From assembly GCF_013184495.1 (NCBI RefSeq), contig NZ_JAAOIY010000001.1:62001-126000 (forward strand): a stretch of DNA of 64,000 bases, read 5' to 3'. This stretch comes from Sporosarcina jiandibaonis. GTDB taxonomy: Bacteria > Bacillota > Bacilli > Bacillales_A > Planococcaceae. Of the stretch, positions 18,421 to 25,780 are shown piece after piece; position 1 is the stretch's first letter, and every line of letters starts with the position of its first letter. The translations under genes were made by a program, and so were the position numbers. Below the pieces are notes generated by a model, which was given only the letters and a program-made list of their open reading frames with translations, ran no database searches and was not told the DNA's origin.

Positions 18421-18522
18421 GTTTACTAGTTTTTCCCCATAATACATTTCTTGCTTTAAAATGCCAAAGAAATTCTCCATCGAAGCGTTGTCTGCGCAGG
18501 TTGCTTTACGTGACATACTGCA
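18421..18522 (-). pseudogene. IS150-type transposase OrfB, C-terminal fragment in inverted orientation
   Basis: On the minus strand this stretch reads SMSRKATCADNASMENFFG, then ILKQEMYYGEKLVNS, which is the part of the DDE domain around the last catalytic Glu (NASMENFFG). It points away from the right-hand inverted repeat, opposite to the order in an intact element. It therefore records an inversion or a nested-element recombination with loss of the middle of orfB. Confidence 0.8.
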
Positions 18523-18604
18523 TAATAAAAACTCTAACTTTTGGGGGTCGCCACCATTTTGAGCGTTTTTGACGTATATATACTTTACTAAAGCACCTAT
18601 CAAT

Positions 18605-19081
18605 TTAATTAGTGATTGTTAAATAGTAGTATTTTGCAACTTTTAATGAACTACTTAAATCAATTGATGCTTTGAAGGCAATATATATTGCAATACCTGC
18701 TACTATAGTTATAATTACAGACCCATCTTTAAGCATTTTTCTATTTTTCTTATAGAGAAAAAGCGTTGTTAGTGTAACAATTAGAAAGTATGATAGCGAT
18801 AAAATTAGTTTTGCTAATGCCAAATTGCTATCATTTACAGCATTCATATAATATACTAAATCGTCTTCAGAGGCAGCTATCTCTTCGATAATAAATATAT
18901 CTCCATTGTAGCCAACCTTCCAAGAAAATTTATTTTGATCTTTTGTTATGGTGTACTCATAACCAAAAGCTTTTCCATCACTAATGATCCCTGAATATTC
19001 CTGTGTATCTTCTTCATTTTGAGAACAAGCAGATAAAATAAAGATAAAACAAAATAGCATTAGCAGAATACATCTATTCAT
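18605..19081 (-). CDS. Hypothetical lipoprotein with C-terminal membrane segments
   Basis: 158 residues from the ATG at 19081 (GGTGGG upstream on the minus strand). A lipoprotein signal MNRCILLMLFCFIFILSAC ends in the lipobox LSAC. About 55 extracellular residues follow, then two hydrophobic segments (about LAKLILSLSYFLIVTLTTLF and SVIITIVAGIAIYIAF). A lipid anchor plus two membrane helices is unusual. I do not recognise the family. It lies next to the IS remnant in the accessory block. Confidence 0.6.
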   Translation of the reverse strand: MNRCILLMLFCFIFILSACSQNEEDTQEYSGIISDGKAFGYEYTITKDQNKFSWKVGYNGDIFIIEEIAASEDDLVYYMNAVNDSNLALAKLILSLSYFLIVTLTTLFLYKKNRKMLKDGSVIITIVAGIAIYIAFKASIDLSSSLKVAKYYYLTITN

Positions 19082-19341
19082 ATAAATTCCCACCCATCTT
19101 TTGGTAAGTTCTACATAATTCTATAAATTAGTTTAAATAAAACATTCCGCAATCTATAGATTCATTTCAACATAAAACCTTCGTATTCCTTTTAAAAATA
19201 AATTCGATTAAAAGGAAAGCCCTTTTTTATTTTTCCATTTTCTCGGAATATGAAATTCTATAAGATGTTTTTGGAAAAGTCTGCTACAATATAATGGAAC
19301 TCTTTGGAATAATGTTGCAATTATCATGGGAGGTTTTATTT

Positions 19342-20283
19342 ATGAATAATAAAGAGCCAATTCGATTAAATGAAAGAATCTTTTTGATTGATGGTTTTGA
19401 CTTAGGCGTACCTGAACGGACGGGAACTTATGTGATTGATGAAGAGGCGTTGACGCTTGTGGATACAGGCCCGAGCCCATCGGTGAAGCATGTGAAGAAG
19501 GGGTTGGGAAAACTTGGGTTTTCGTTGGATCAAGTGAAATATATTATCGTGACGCATATCCATCTGGATCACGCAGGCGGGGCAGGCTTGCTTCTTGAGC
19601 AATGTCCGAATGCTAAAGTTGTTGTCCATCCAAGGGGAGCGAGGCACTTGGCGAATCCTGCTAGATTGGTAGCTGGAGCAAAGATGGTATACGGGGAAAG
19701 GTTTTCGGAATTATTCGACCCAGTTGTTGCGATACCTGAAGAGCGCCTACTTATTAAAGATGACGGTGATAAATTGGAAATTGGCCCGGCTTGTACGCTG
19801 AGTTTCTTGGACACGCCAGGCCATGCAAAACACCATTTCAGTATTTATGATCCAGTCAGCAATGGCATGTTTACCGGGGATACTGTCGGCATTCGTTACG
19901 AACAATTGATTCGCGATGGTGTCGATTTGTATTTACCTTCGACTTCGCCAAATCAATTTGACCCTGACGCAATGCAACAGGAAATTGAACGAATGCTTAT
20001 GCTTGATCTCGATTATATTTACTTTGGCCACTTTGGCATGACGAGTAACCCGAACATGTCCCTTCGCCAAGTAGCTAAATGGCTCGATATTTTTATGGAA
20101 GAAGCCGAATCGATTAGTGAAGAAAGCAATAATCATGAAATCCTTGCCGGTCGATTATTGGAAAGTGTACGAAATCATCTAAGAGAAAAAAATGTGCCTG
20201 ATGATCATGAGGGTTATAGTTTAATCGAATTAGATATGCAAGTGAGCGCGATGGGCATACTTGATTATTTAAGAATATCCTAG
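19342..20283 (+). CDS. MBL-fold metallo-hydrolase
   Basis: 313 residues from the ATG at 19342, chosen for the GGGAGG 11 bases upstream; in-frame codons further upstream have no ribosome site. The metal site is clear: THIHLDHAGG (HxHxDH), DTPGHAKHHFS (third His), FTGDTVG (bridging Asp) and FGHFGM (last His). This is the hydroxyacylglutathione hydrolase/beta-lactamase fold with a helical C-terminal extension (about 220-313). Substrate unknown. Confidence 0.88.
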   Translation: MNNKEPIRLNERIFLIDGFDLGVPERTGTYVIDEEALTLVDTGPSPSVKHVKKGLGKLGFSLDQVKYIIVTHIHLDHAGGAGLLLEQCPNAKVVVHPRGARHLANPARLVAGAKMVYGERFSELFDPVVAIPEERLLIKDDGDKLEIGPACTLSFLDTPGHAKHHFSIYDPVSNGMFTGDTVGIRYEQLIRDGVDLYLPSTSPNQFDPDAMQQEIERMLMLDLDYIYFGHFGMTSNPNMSLRQVAKWLDIFMEEAESISEESNNHEILAGRLLESVRNHLREKNVPDDHEGYSLIELDMQVSAMGILDYLRIS

Positions 20284-20298
20284 ATGTGAATCAGAATT

Positions 20299-20571
20299 TC
20301 ACTTTACTCCAAATCTCTTTTCGTTCCTAGCTCGAGCACGTTCGGCTTCAATTTCTCGATTACGCGGGGTGGCATTTGTGACCAATTTTTTTAGTAATTG
20401 TTGCGTGGAAAAGGCGATATCCTCAACGGCTTGATTAAAAGCTTCCTCATTTGCTTTCGATGGCTTGTTGAAACCCGAAACCTTTCGCACATATTGGAGG
20501 GATGCCGCGTATATCTCATCATCGGTAGCTGACGGGTCAAAGTTATACAATGTCTTAATGTTTCGGCACAT
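20299..20571 (-). CDS. DUF2277 family protein
   Basis: 90 residues starting at the ATG at 20571 (GAGGTGAACAAA upstream on the minus strand). The start MCRNIKTLYNFDPSATDDEI is the hallmark of DUF2277, as are the YVRKVSGFNKPS motif and the Arg-rich tail. The function is unknown; the family is widespread and usually monocistronic. The gene converges on the MBL hydrolase, with 15 bases between the stops and no clear hairpin. Confidence 0.88.
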   Translation of the reverse strand: MCRNIKTLYNFDPSATDDEIYAASLQYVRKVSGFNKPSKANEEAFNQAVEDIAFSTQQLLKKLVTNATPRNREIEAERARARNEKRFGVK

Positions 20572-20750
20572 TTTGTTCACCTCTTTCATAATGGTTATTT
20601 TTCGATTGTAACATAATAACGTTTAGACAGACTTAGATACGATATGGGGGATGGTATGGTATTGAGGAGTAATGGAAAAAGATTAGTGCCACCCATATCC
20701 TTGCAAATTTTGCCGGAATTTATATTTTTTTCTTAATGTAATTTTAAGTG

Positions 20751-20784
20751 AAAAAAGCTGCCAGATAGCCGTGGCTGCTTTTTT
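20751..20784. terminator. Hairpin terminator in the 20.6-20.95 kb gap
   Basis: AAAAAAGC-GCCA / TGGC-GCTTTTTT with one opposed T on each arm and an 8-base loop. It lies alone in a 380-base gap with no gene reading into it on either strand, so it may be left over from a lost gene. Apart from this and the downstream promoter the gap holds nothing I recognise. Confidence 0.7.
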
Positions 20785-20869
20785 GATGTTTGAGTAGATT
20801 TAATTCAATAATATAGCTTTATTTAAAGGAAATGGAGTATTGGTGAAGAATAGAGAGTGTGAAAAGTAT

Positions 20870-20897
20870 TTCAAATGTTCATATATTAGTTTATAAT
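20870..20897 (+). promoter_or_regulatory. Candidate promoter for the ATT-start gene
   Basis: TTCAAA (20870-20875) and TATAAT (20892-20897), 16 bp apart, 58 bases upstream of the proposed start. The -10 is perfect and the -35 is weak. Confidence 0.5.
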
Positions 20898-20954
20898 TGG
20901 CAATACTTGGATTGAAATAACAAGCGCTATATATTTTATTGGAGGAAGATAACC

Positions 20955-21494
20955 ATTAAAAAATTTTTAATTTCATTCGCAGTTATACTCATTCTCGGGG
21001 GATTAAGTTTAGGGGGAAATTGGTATTTCAACAAAGATATCAAAGATGAAAAAGTTGTAGCAAGTGAGGAGGATATTTCAAAAGGGAATTCGGTTCATTC
21101 GAAAAAGATTTCTGGTGCTCAAACTGAATTGCTTATTACTCATTCGTCTACTCAATCAGAAATCATGGCTGTCATGCATCAAATGACACACCAGAAAATC
21201 CAGGCCGGTGAAAAATGGGGGGCCATTCCTATGATTCAAGAACATATTGATATTATATACGAAATTATTGATGCTAATGACTATCCACGAAAAGACGTAC
21301 TTCTGCCAATTGTCAGTAGATGGAAAGATGGGGACTTTAGTCGAGTGGATAAAGACCATAACACCATTTGGAAACTGCAAGGAGGAACAATCGGGAAAGC
21401 TTACGGCATTATGTCAGAGGAAGAAGAAAGATGGTTTGTCATTAAAAATTTTAAAGAAGACGTGCTTACTGTTTGGTTAGAGGAAAATAAGTGA
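20955..21494 (+). CDS. Membrane-anchored protein with an ATT start codon (DUF6241-like)
   Basis: 179 residues if translation starts at ATT 20955. A strong ribosome site GGAGGAAG (20941-20948) sits 6 bases upstream. The frame then reads KKFLISFAVILILGGLSLGG, a classical lysine-plus-hydrophobic signal anchor, followed by an acidic linker and the conserved domain MAVMHQMTHQKIQAGEKWGA, SRWKDGDFSRVDKDHN and LQGGTIGKAYGI. No ATG, GTG or TTG occurs in frame until TTG 21129, inside the conserved region, so either ATT is used (as in infC) or the start was lost by mutation. The domain resembles what I recall as DUF6241; function unknown. Confidence 0.75.
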   Translation: MKKFLISFAVILILGGLSLGGNWYFNKDIKDEKVVASEEDISKGNSVHSKKISGAQTELLITHSSTQSEIMAVMHQMTHQKIQAGEKWGAIPMIQEHIDIIYEIIDANDYPRKDVLLPIVSRWKDGDFSRVDKDHNTIWKLQGGTIGKAYGIMSEEEERWFVIKNFKEDVLTVWLEENK

Positions 21495-21495
21495 A

Positions 21496-21536
21496 AATGA
21501 AATTCGCTTCGGTAAATGCCCGAAGCGAATTTCATT
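21496..21536. terminator. Bidirectional terminator
   Basis: Perfect 17-bp stem AATGAAATTCGCTTCGG / CCGAAGCGAATTTCATT with a 7-base loop, between two converging genes. Confidence 0.9.
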
Positions 21537-22104
21537 ATTTCACACCTTTCACAACTGTAAAACCAATCGAGGCATTCATATTATATTTCTTGTCATTCGT
21601 TGTAAATGCTGGATCATTTAGATAAAACTGGGCGGATCCATTCATGATATACTCGCCCTCTGGGAAACCTTTTTCAATGATCGTTTCGACAAACTGCTGA
21701 AATTCTTCTGTATCTTCATCACTGTATCCACCCGCAAAAGCGTATTTTTCACGTAAGGGCTCATCTTTTATGAGCGTTGTTGTCAGAAGTGGTTCATTCA
21801 TGGCATAACCGACATCAAATTCCCTAGTTCTTTCTACAAACGGAAAGTGGAAAGCAGAGCCGCCATGAAAAATGTCGATAGATTCTTCATCGCCAACATA
21901 CGTTAATTCAGCAAAAATTGCTAAATCGCCAAACTCATCATAAACATCTTTCTCAGTGAATAAACGATAAACAAAATCTCCTTCTTCAACTTGATTTTCC
22001 GGCGGCGGCAGGGAATCCTTAATAGCCGAACCACTACCGTTGTTGCTCGTACCGCATGCTACTAATACAAAAACAAGTGCAACCAGATAAATTATGTTTT
22101 TCAC
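21535..22104 (-). CDS. Hypothetical lipoprotein
   Basis: 189 residues with a lipoprotein signal MKNIIYLVALVFVLVAC (lipobox LVAC) and a Gly/Ser-rich tether (GTSNNGSGS). The mature part looks like a beta-sandwich: FTEKDVYDEFGDLAIFAELTY and GEYIMNGSAQFYL. GGAGGT precedes the ATG on the minus strand. It resembles lipoproteins common in Bacillales with no assigned role; I do not recognise a named family. The stop abuts the bidirectional terminator. Confidence 0.75.
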   Translation of the reverse strand: MKNIIYLVALVFVLVACGTSNNGSGSAIKDSLPPPENQVEEGDFVYRLFTEKDVYDEFGDLAIFAELTYVGDEESIDIFHGGSAFHFPFVERTREFDVGYAMNEPLLTTTLIKDEPLREKYAFAGGYSDEDTEEFQQFVETIIEKGFPEGEYIMNGSAQFYLNDPAFTTNDKKYNMNASIGFTVVKGVK

Positions 22105-22149
22105 TAATCAAACCTCCTTTCTGATTAGTTCGGCTACACAGAAATATAG

Positions 22150-23103
22150 TTACAATCTTTTCTTATTTGCAATTTGTTGCGCTTTTCTTGCGTTTGAAAA
22201 ATGCCATTTTGTCATGCTTTTCAAAGCTTCAGTCCCGCTTTTCAATAAAATTCGAGCAGCCACTTCATCAACCCGCGGGCCGGCGCCTTTTGGCAAGGTA
22301 ATGCCCGCTAGCGCACTCAGTCGATCCATTTCCTCTAGAAACGCAACACGCGCGATGATAGATGCAGCAGCGACCGATAAGTGAAGCCCTTCTGCTTTTG
22401 TCGACAACAACACATTTTCACGAATGATTTCAGGTTCTAATTTCAAATGATTATAATAAACGCCGCGTTGGGCAAATTGGTCGATTAGAATATAATCAGG
22501 TTTTTCTCCATTCATTTTACGGAGGACATGTTTTAGCGCCTGATTATGGAGGAGCGCTTTAATTTTCCCTTGCGAATTTCCTTGTTGTTGGACCTCGTTG
22601 TATTTCACATTGCCCAAGGTAAGAACGCTATGAATCAGTGTCGCTTGTAAATCGGGAGCGATTCTTCGCATGGCGTCATCAGTCAGTTGTTTGGAATCTT
22701 TTACACCGAGTTCACGCACGAGTTCAATTTGGTCAGCGCGAACGAAGCAAGCGGCTACTGTAACAGGTCCGAAAAAATCGCCTGTTCCTGTTTCATCGGA
22801 TCCGAGAACAGAAAGTTCGGCAAAATTAGCAGGTAACTTATCTCCCTTGGAAATCGATGCTGTTGTTTTTTTTGTAGCGGGGAGGGGCCCCCCGGGGCTC
22901 ACGGGGCCCCACCGTGCCGCCTCTCGATCAGCACCCGCGCCTTGAAATAATACTTTCCCAGATTTATAGGCGGTGATTGCTGTATCAGATATTTTCGCCG
23001 CAAAGATAACGCCTGGTGCATTTCTAGTAATCTTTGATGTTGCATAATGATTCATGATATTTTTCATTTCTTCATTGCTAATTTGAATTACTTGATTACC
23101 CAT
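22150..23103 (-). CDS. rnhC: Ribonuclease HIII
   Basis: 317 residues; removes RNA from RNA-DNA hybrids. The N-terminal TBP-like substrate-binding domain (about 1-85) and the catalytic domain (from SVLGSDETGTGDFFGPV) are complete; the acidic active-site residues are in SDETGTGD, GVKDSKQL and YILIDQ. It is divergent from zapA, as in B. subtilis. The linker between the domains is encoded by an odd GC-rich palindromic stretch (22877-22920) that gives GPVSPGGPLPA. Otherwise the length is normal. Confidence 0.95.
   Translation of the reverse strand: MGNQVIQISNEEMKNIMNHYATSKITRNAPGVIFAAKISDTAITAYKSGKVLFQGAGADREAARWGPVSPGGPLPATKKTTASISKGDKLPANFAELSVLGSDETGTGDFFGPVTVAACFVRADQIELVRELGVKDSKQLTDDAMRRIAPDLQATLIHSVLTLGNVKYNEVQQQGNSQGKIKALLHNQALKHVLRKMNGEKPDYILIDQFAQRGVYYNHLKLEPEIIRENVLLSTKAEGLHLSVAAASIIARVAFLEEMDRLSALAGITLPKGAGPRVDEVAARILLKSGTEALKSMTKWHFSNARKAQQIANKKRL
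22877..22920. repeat. GC-rich nested palindromes inside rnhC
   Basis: Within 27 bases there are GGGGCCCC (22884-22891), CCCCGGGG (22890-22897) and a second GGGGCCCC (22903-22910). They can form strong hairpins. The rest of the gene is AT-rich, so this tract stands out sharply. The reading frame is kept. Confidence 0.7.
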
Positions 23104-23195
23104 ATATTTTCTACTTCCTTTCGTCGACTTAATTCACAAACAAATGCATTTCATGGTATGATTAGAAACAGAGTTTCACAGGGGGTGTCCAGTCC

Positions 23196-23456
23196 TTGGC
23201 AGATAAAGAAAAAACACGGATTGACGTCGATATTTATGGTCAAACTTACAAAATGGTCGGTAAGGAAACAAGTTTCCATATGCGTCAAGTCGCCTCAATC
23301 GTTGATGATAAAATGAGGGAAATCAGTTCGCATAATCCAAATCTTGATAGTACAAAGATTGCGGTATTAGCTGCTGTTAATAGTGTACATGATTATCTTA
23401 AATTAAAAGAGCAAGTTGAACAAATGGAAATCCAATTGAAAAAGTTGAAGGGTTGA
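23196..23456 (+). CDS. zapA: Cell division protein ZapA
   Basis: 86 residues from TTG 23196 (GGGGGTG 8 bases upstream). ZapA binds FtsZ and bundles its protofilaments at midcell. The N-terminal globular part ([33 protein letters not shown]) and the C-terminal coiled coil ([20 protein letters not shown]) are typical. cvpA starts 7 bases after the stop; this is the conserved rnhC-zapA-cvpA locus. Confidence 0.93.
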   Translation: MADKEKTRIDVDIYGQTYKMVGKETSFHMRQVASIVDDKMREISSHNPNLDSTKIAVLAAVNSVHDYLKLKEQVEQMEIQLKKLKG

Positions 23457-23463
23457 CTGCTAC

Positions 23464-24003
23464 ATGCTAGATTTACTAATTATTTTTCTCCTTTTAGCGG
23501 GTCTTATTACAGGATTCCGTCGGGGCTTAATCGTCCAATTAATACATATGACAGGTTTTATCGCAGCCTTAGTCATAGCATTTCTATATTATAAACAACT
23601 TGCCGAAAAGTTTGTTTTATGGATTCCGTATCCAGGCGTTACTGCAGATTCAAAGTTATCATTCGTTGTGGGCGAGCTTGATTTAGATGAAACATTTTAT
23701 AACTTACTTGCATTCGTACTCATTTTTATAGTCGTGAAATTCGGCTTGCAGCTCATAGCATCGATGTTCGACTTTTTAAAGTTCCTGCCTGTGCTTGGTT
23801 TTATTGCAAGACTTTCAGGTGCAGTATTAGGATTTATCGAGTTTTATATACTCATCTTCCTAGTACTTTACTTAGCTATTATGATTCCAGTTGAATTTGT
23901 CCAAGTTATTATTGATAAATCAATTCTTGCAGATGCGATGTTTGAACATACGCCATGGTTTTCAGAAACCGTGAAAAAATGGTGGTATATTTATAAAAGT
24001 TAA
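23464..24003 (+). CDS. cvpA: CvpA family membrane protein
   Basis: 179 residues with four predicted transmembrane helices and the family start MLDLLIIFLLLAGLITGFRR. CvpA is named for colicin V production in E. coli; its role in Gram-positive bacteria is not settled. It is co-transcribed with zapA and followed by a terminator, with polX next. Confidence 0.9.
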   Translation: MLDLLIIFLLLAGLITGFRRGLIVQLIHMTGFIAALVIAFLYYKQLAEKFVLWIPYPGVTADSKLSFVVGELDLDETFYNLLAFVLIFIVVKFGLQLIASMFDFLKFLPVLGFIARLSGAVLGFIEFYILIFLVLYLAIMIPVEFVQVIIDKSILADAMFEHTPWFSETVKKWWYIYKS

Positions 24004-24037
24004 AACTTCCCCCTTCAAAATAGGAGGGAAGTTTTTT
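24004..24037 (+). terminator. Terminator after cvpA
   Basis: AACTTCCC / GGGAAGTT stem followed by T6; it starts directly at the cvpA stop codon. Confidence 0.85.
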
Positions 24038-24057
24038 CGGGAACGGGAGGAATTCAT

Positions 24058-25764
24058 GTGAATAAAAAGAAAATCATACAAACATTTGAAAAAATTGCCA
24101 TGTACATGGAATTACTAGGTGAAAACCATTTTAAAGTAGGCGCTTTTAGACGAGCTGCCAATGTGCTTGAACTTGACTCTCGAAGCTTATCCGAAATGGA
24201 CGATATATTAAAGTTAAAAGGCATAGGGAAAGGAACCGGGGCAGTCATCACTGATTTAATGGAAAAAGGTGAATCTGATCTTTTAAATGAATTAGAAGAA
24301 ACCGTTCCGAAAGGACTTGTCCCGCTTTTGAAAATTCCAGGTCTTGGCGGGAAGAGAATCGCGAAATTACGGGAAACCATTGGGATTGAGTCAATCGAAT
24401 CACTTCATGAGGCATGTCTTGAAGGTACTGTACGAAAAGTTCCAGGTTTCGGTAAAAAAACTGAAGAAAATATCTTGGCTGCAATTGAAGCCTTTGGAAC
24501 GCGACAAGGTAAATTTCCGCATTGGAAAATGGAAAAAGTCGTTCACCTCGTAGAAGCGAGAATTAAAGAAATCCCAGAGATTACACGATTCTCTGTTGCG
24601 GGCAGTTATCGCAGAACTGAAGAAGAAAGCAGCGATGTCGATTTTATTCTTGTGACTGATGAGCCTTCTGTTGTTCGCGAAAAATTGCTAGCATCTTTGC
24701 CTATTCTAGAGAAGATTGCAGCAGGAGATGCCAAGCTTTCCGTTACTATAGATATGGACGATCCGATAGATGCGGATTTTCGTTTTATGAAAGATGAACA
24801 ATTCGCTACGGCCATCCATCATTTCACAGGGTCTAAAGACCATAACGTAGCCCTTCGTCAACTGGCTAAATCAAAAGGGCTTAAGATTAGTGAATATGGT
24901 GTTGAAGACGAAGAAGGTAATGTAGCCACGTTTGAAACTGAGGAGCAATTCTTCAATCATTTCGGCTTGCCATTCATTCCGCCAACGCTAAGACAAAATG
25001 GTAAAGAGTTGGATCGAGTGGATGAAATACCGGGCCTCGTTCACATTGAAGATATTCGATCGGATTTGCATATGCATACGACTTGGTCAGACGGTGCGCA
25101 TTCCATACGCGAAATGGTCGAGGCGAGTCGTGCAATCGGCTATTCTCACATCGTTATTACAGATCATACTCAATTTTTACGAGTTGCAAACGGCCTGACT
25201 CCCGAACGAGTTCGAGAACAAATCGATGAAATCCGCTCGTTAAATGAAGAATACGACGACATAGAAATCTTTTGCGGCACTGAAATGGATATATTGCCGG
25301 ATGCGACGCTTGATTTTGACGATGGATTATTAAGCGAACTAGATTTTGTGATAGCGTCAATCCATTCAAGCTTCAACCAACCCCAAGAACAAATCATGGA
25401 GCGTCTTCACGCGGCGATGAAAAATCCGCACGTCAATATGATTGCGCACCCGACCGGCCGTATTATCGGTCAACGAGACGGGTATAATCCAGACGTTCCC
25501 CAACTTATTAAATGGGCCAAAAAGTATAATAAGATTTTGGAATTAAATGCAAATCCGCACAGACTTGATTTGGCTATCGAATATCTTATTCAAGCGCAAG
25601 AAACCGGCGTGAAAATTGCTATTAACACGGACGCTCATGCGATAGATACGCTAAGGTTTATGGAAACGGGCGTTAATTACGGACAGAAAGCATGGCTGAA
25701 AAAAGAAACAGTAGTAAATACTTGGCCATTGGAGAAATTCATTTCTGAAATAATTGAAAAGTGA
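24058..25764 (+). CDS. polX: DNA polymerase/3'-5' exonuclease PolX
   Basis: 568 residues from GTG 24058 (GGGAGG 7 bases upstream; the overlapping ATG at 24056 runs straight into TGA). A family X polymerase with helix-hairpin-helix motifs (LKGIGKGTGAVI, IPGLGGKRIAKL), the nucleotidyltransferase Asp pair in VAGSYRRTEEESSDVDFI, and a C-terminal PHP nuclease domain with RSDLHMHTTWSDG, GTEMDI and NTDAHAID. It fills short gaps in base excision repair. mutS2 follows immediately. Confidence 0.95.
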   Translation: MNKKKIIQTFEKIAMYMELLGENHFKVGAFRRAANVLELDSRSLSEMDDILKLKGIGKGTGAVITDLMEKGESDLLNELEETVPKGLVPLLKIPGLGGKRIAKLRETIGIESIESLHEACLEGTVRKVPGFGKKTEENILAAIEAFGTRQGKFPHWKMEKVVHLVEARIKEIPEITRFSVAGSYRRTEEESSDVDFILVTDEPSVVREKLLASLPILEKIAAGDAKLSVTIDMDDPIDADFRFMKDEQFATAIHHFTGSKDHNVALRQLAKSKGLKISEYGVEDEEGNVATFETEEQFFNHFGLPFIPPTLRQNGKELDRVDEIPGLVHIEDIRSDLHMHTTWSDGAHSIREMVEASRAIGYSHIVITDHTQFLRVANGLTPERVREQIDEIRSLNEEYDDIEIFCGTEMDILPDATLDFDDGLLSELDFVIASIHSSFNQPQEQIMERLHAAMKNPHVNMIAHPTGRIIGQRDGYNPDVPQLIKWAKKYNKILELNANPHRLDLAIEYLIQAQETGVKIAINTDAHAIDTLRFMETGVNYGQKAWLKKETVVNTWPLEKFISEIIEK

Positions 25765-25780
25765 AGGGAAGTGTAAGACA

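Larger units (their letters stand above)
17544..18570. mobile_element. Rearranged IS3-family (IS150-type) insertion sequence
   Basis: About 1.03 kb. Ends are imperfect inverted repeats: TGGTACCGACCCCCGAAAGT inward from 17559, versus TGGTGGCGACCCCCAAAAGT read inward on the minus strand from about 18554. The match continues outward as AAAAACGCTCA on both sides. The left part encodes OrfA and the N-terminal third of OrfB. The DDE catalytic core is missing, and a piece of the OrfB C-terminus lies near the right end in the opposite orientation. It cannot make a working transposase, but with both ends present it could be moved in trans. Confidence 0.85.

Noticed and set aside
11351-22149. Prophage or integrative element in the pheT-rnhC gap
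   Set aside because: No integrase, capsid, terminase, relaxase or att repeats; only housekeeping-type accessory genes and one IS scar.
22670-22945. Plus-strand frame of 91 codons opposite rnhC
   Set aside because: Complement of a strongly conserved RNase HIII gene; no ribosome site and no recognisable product.
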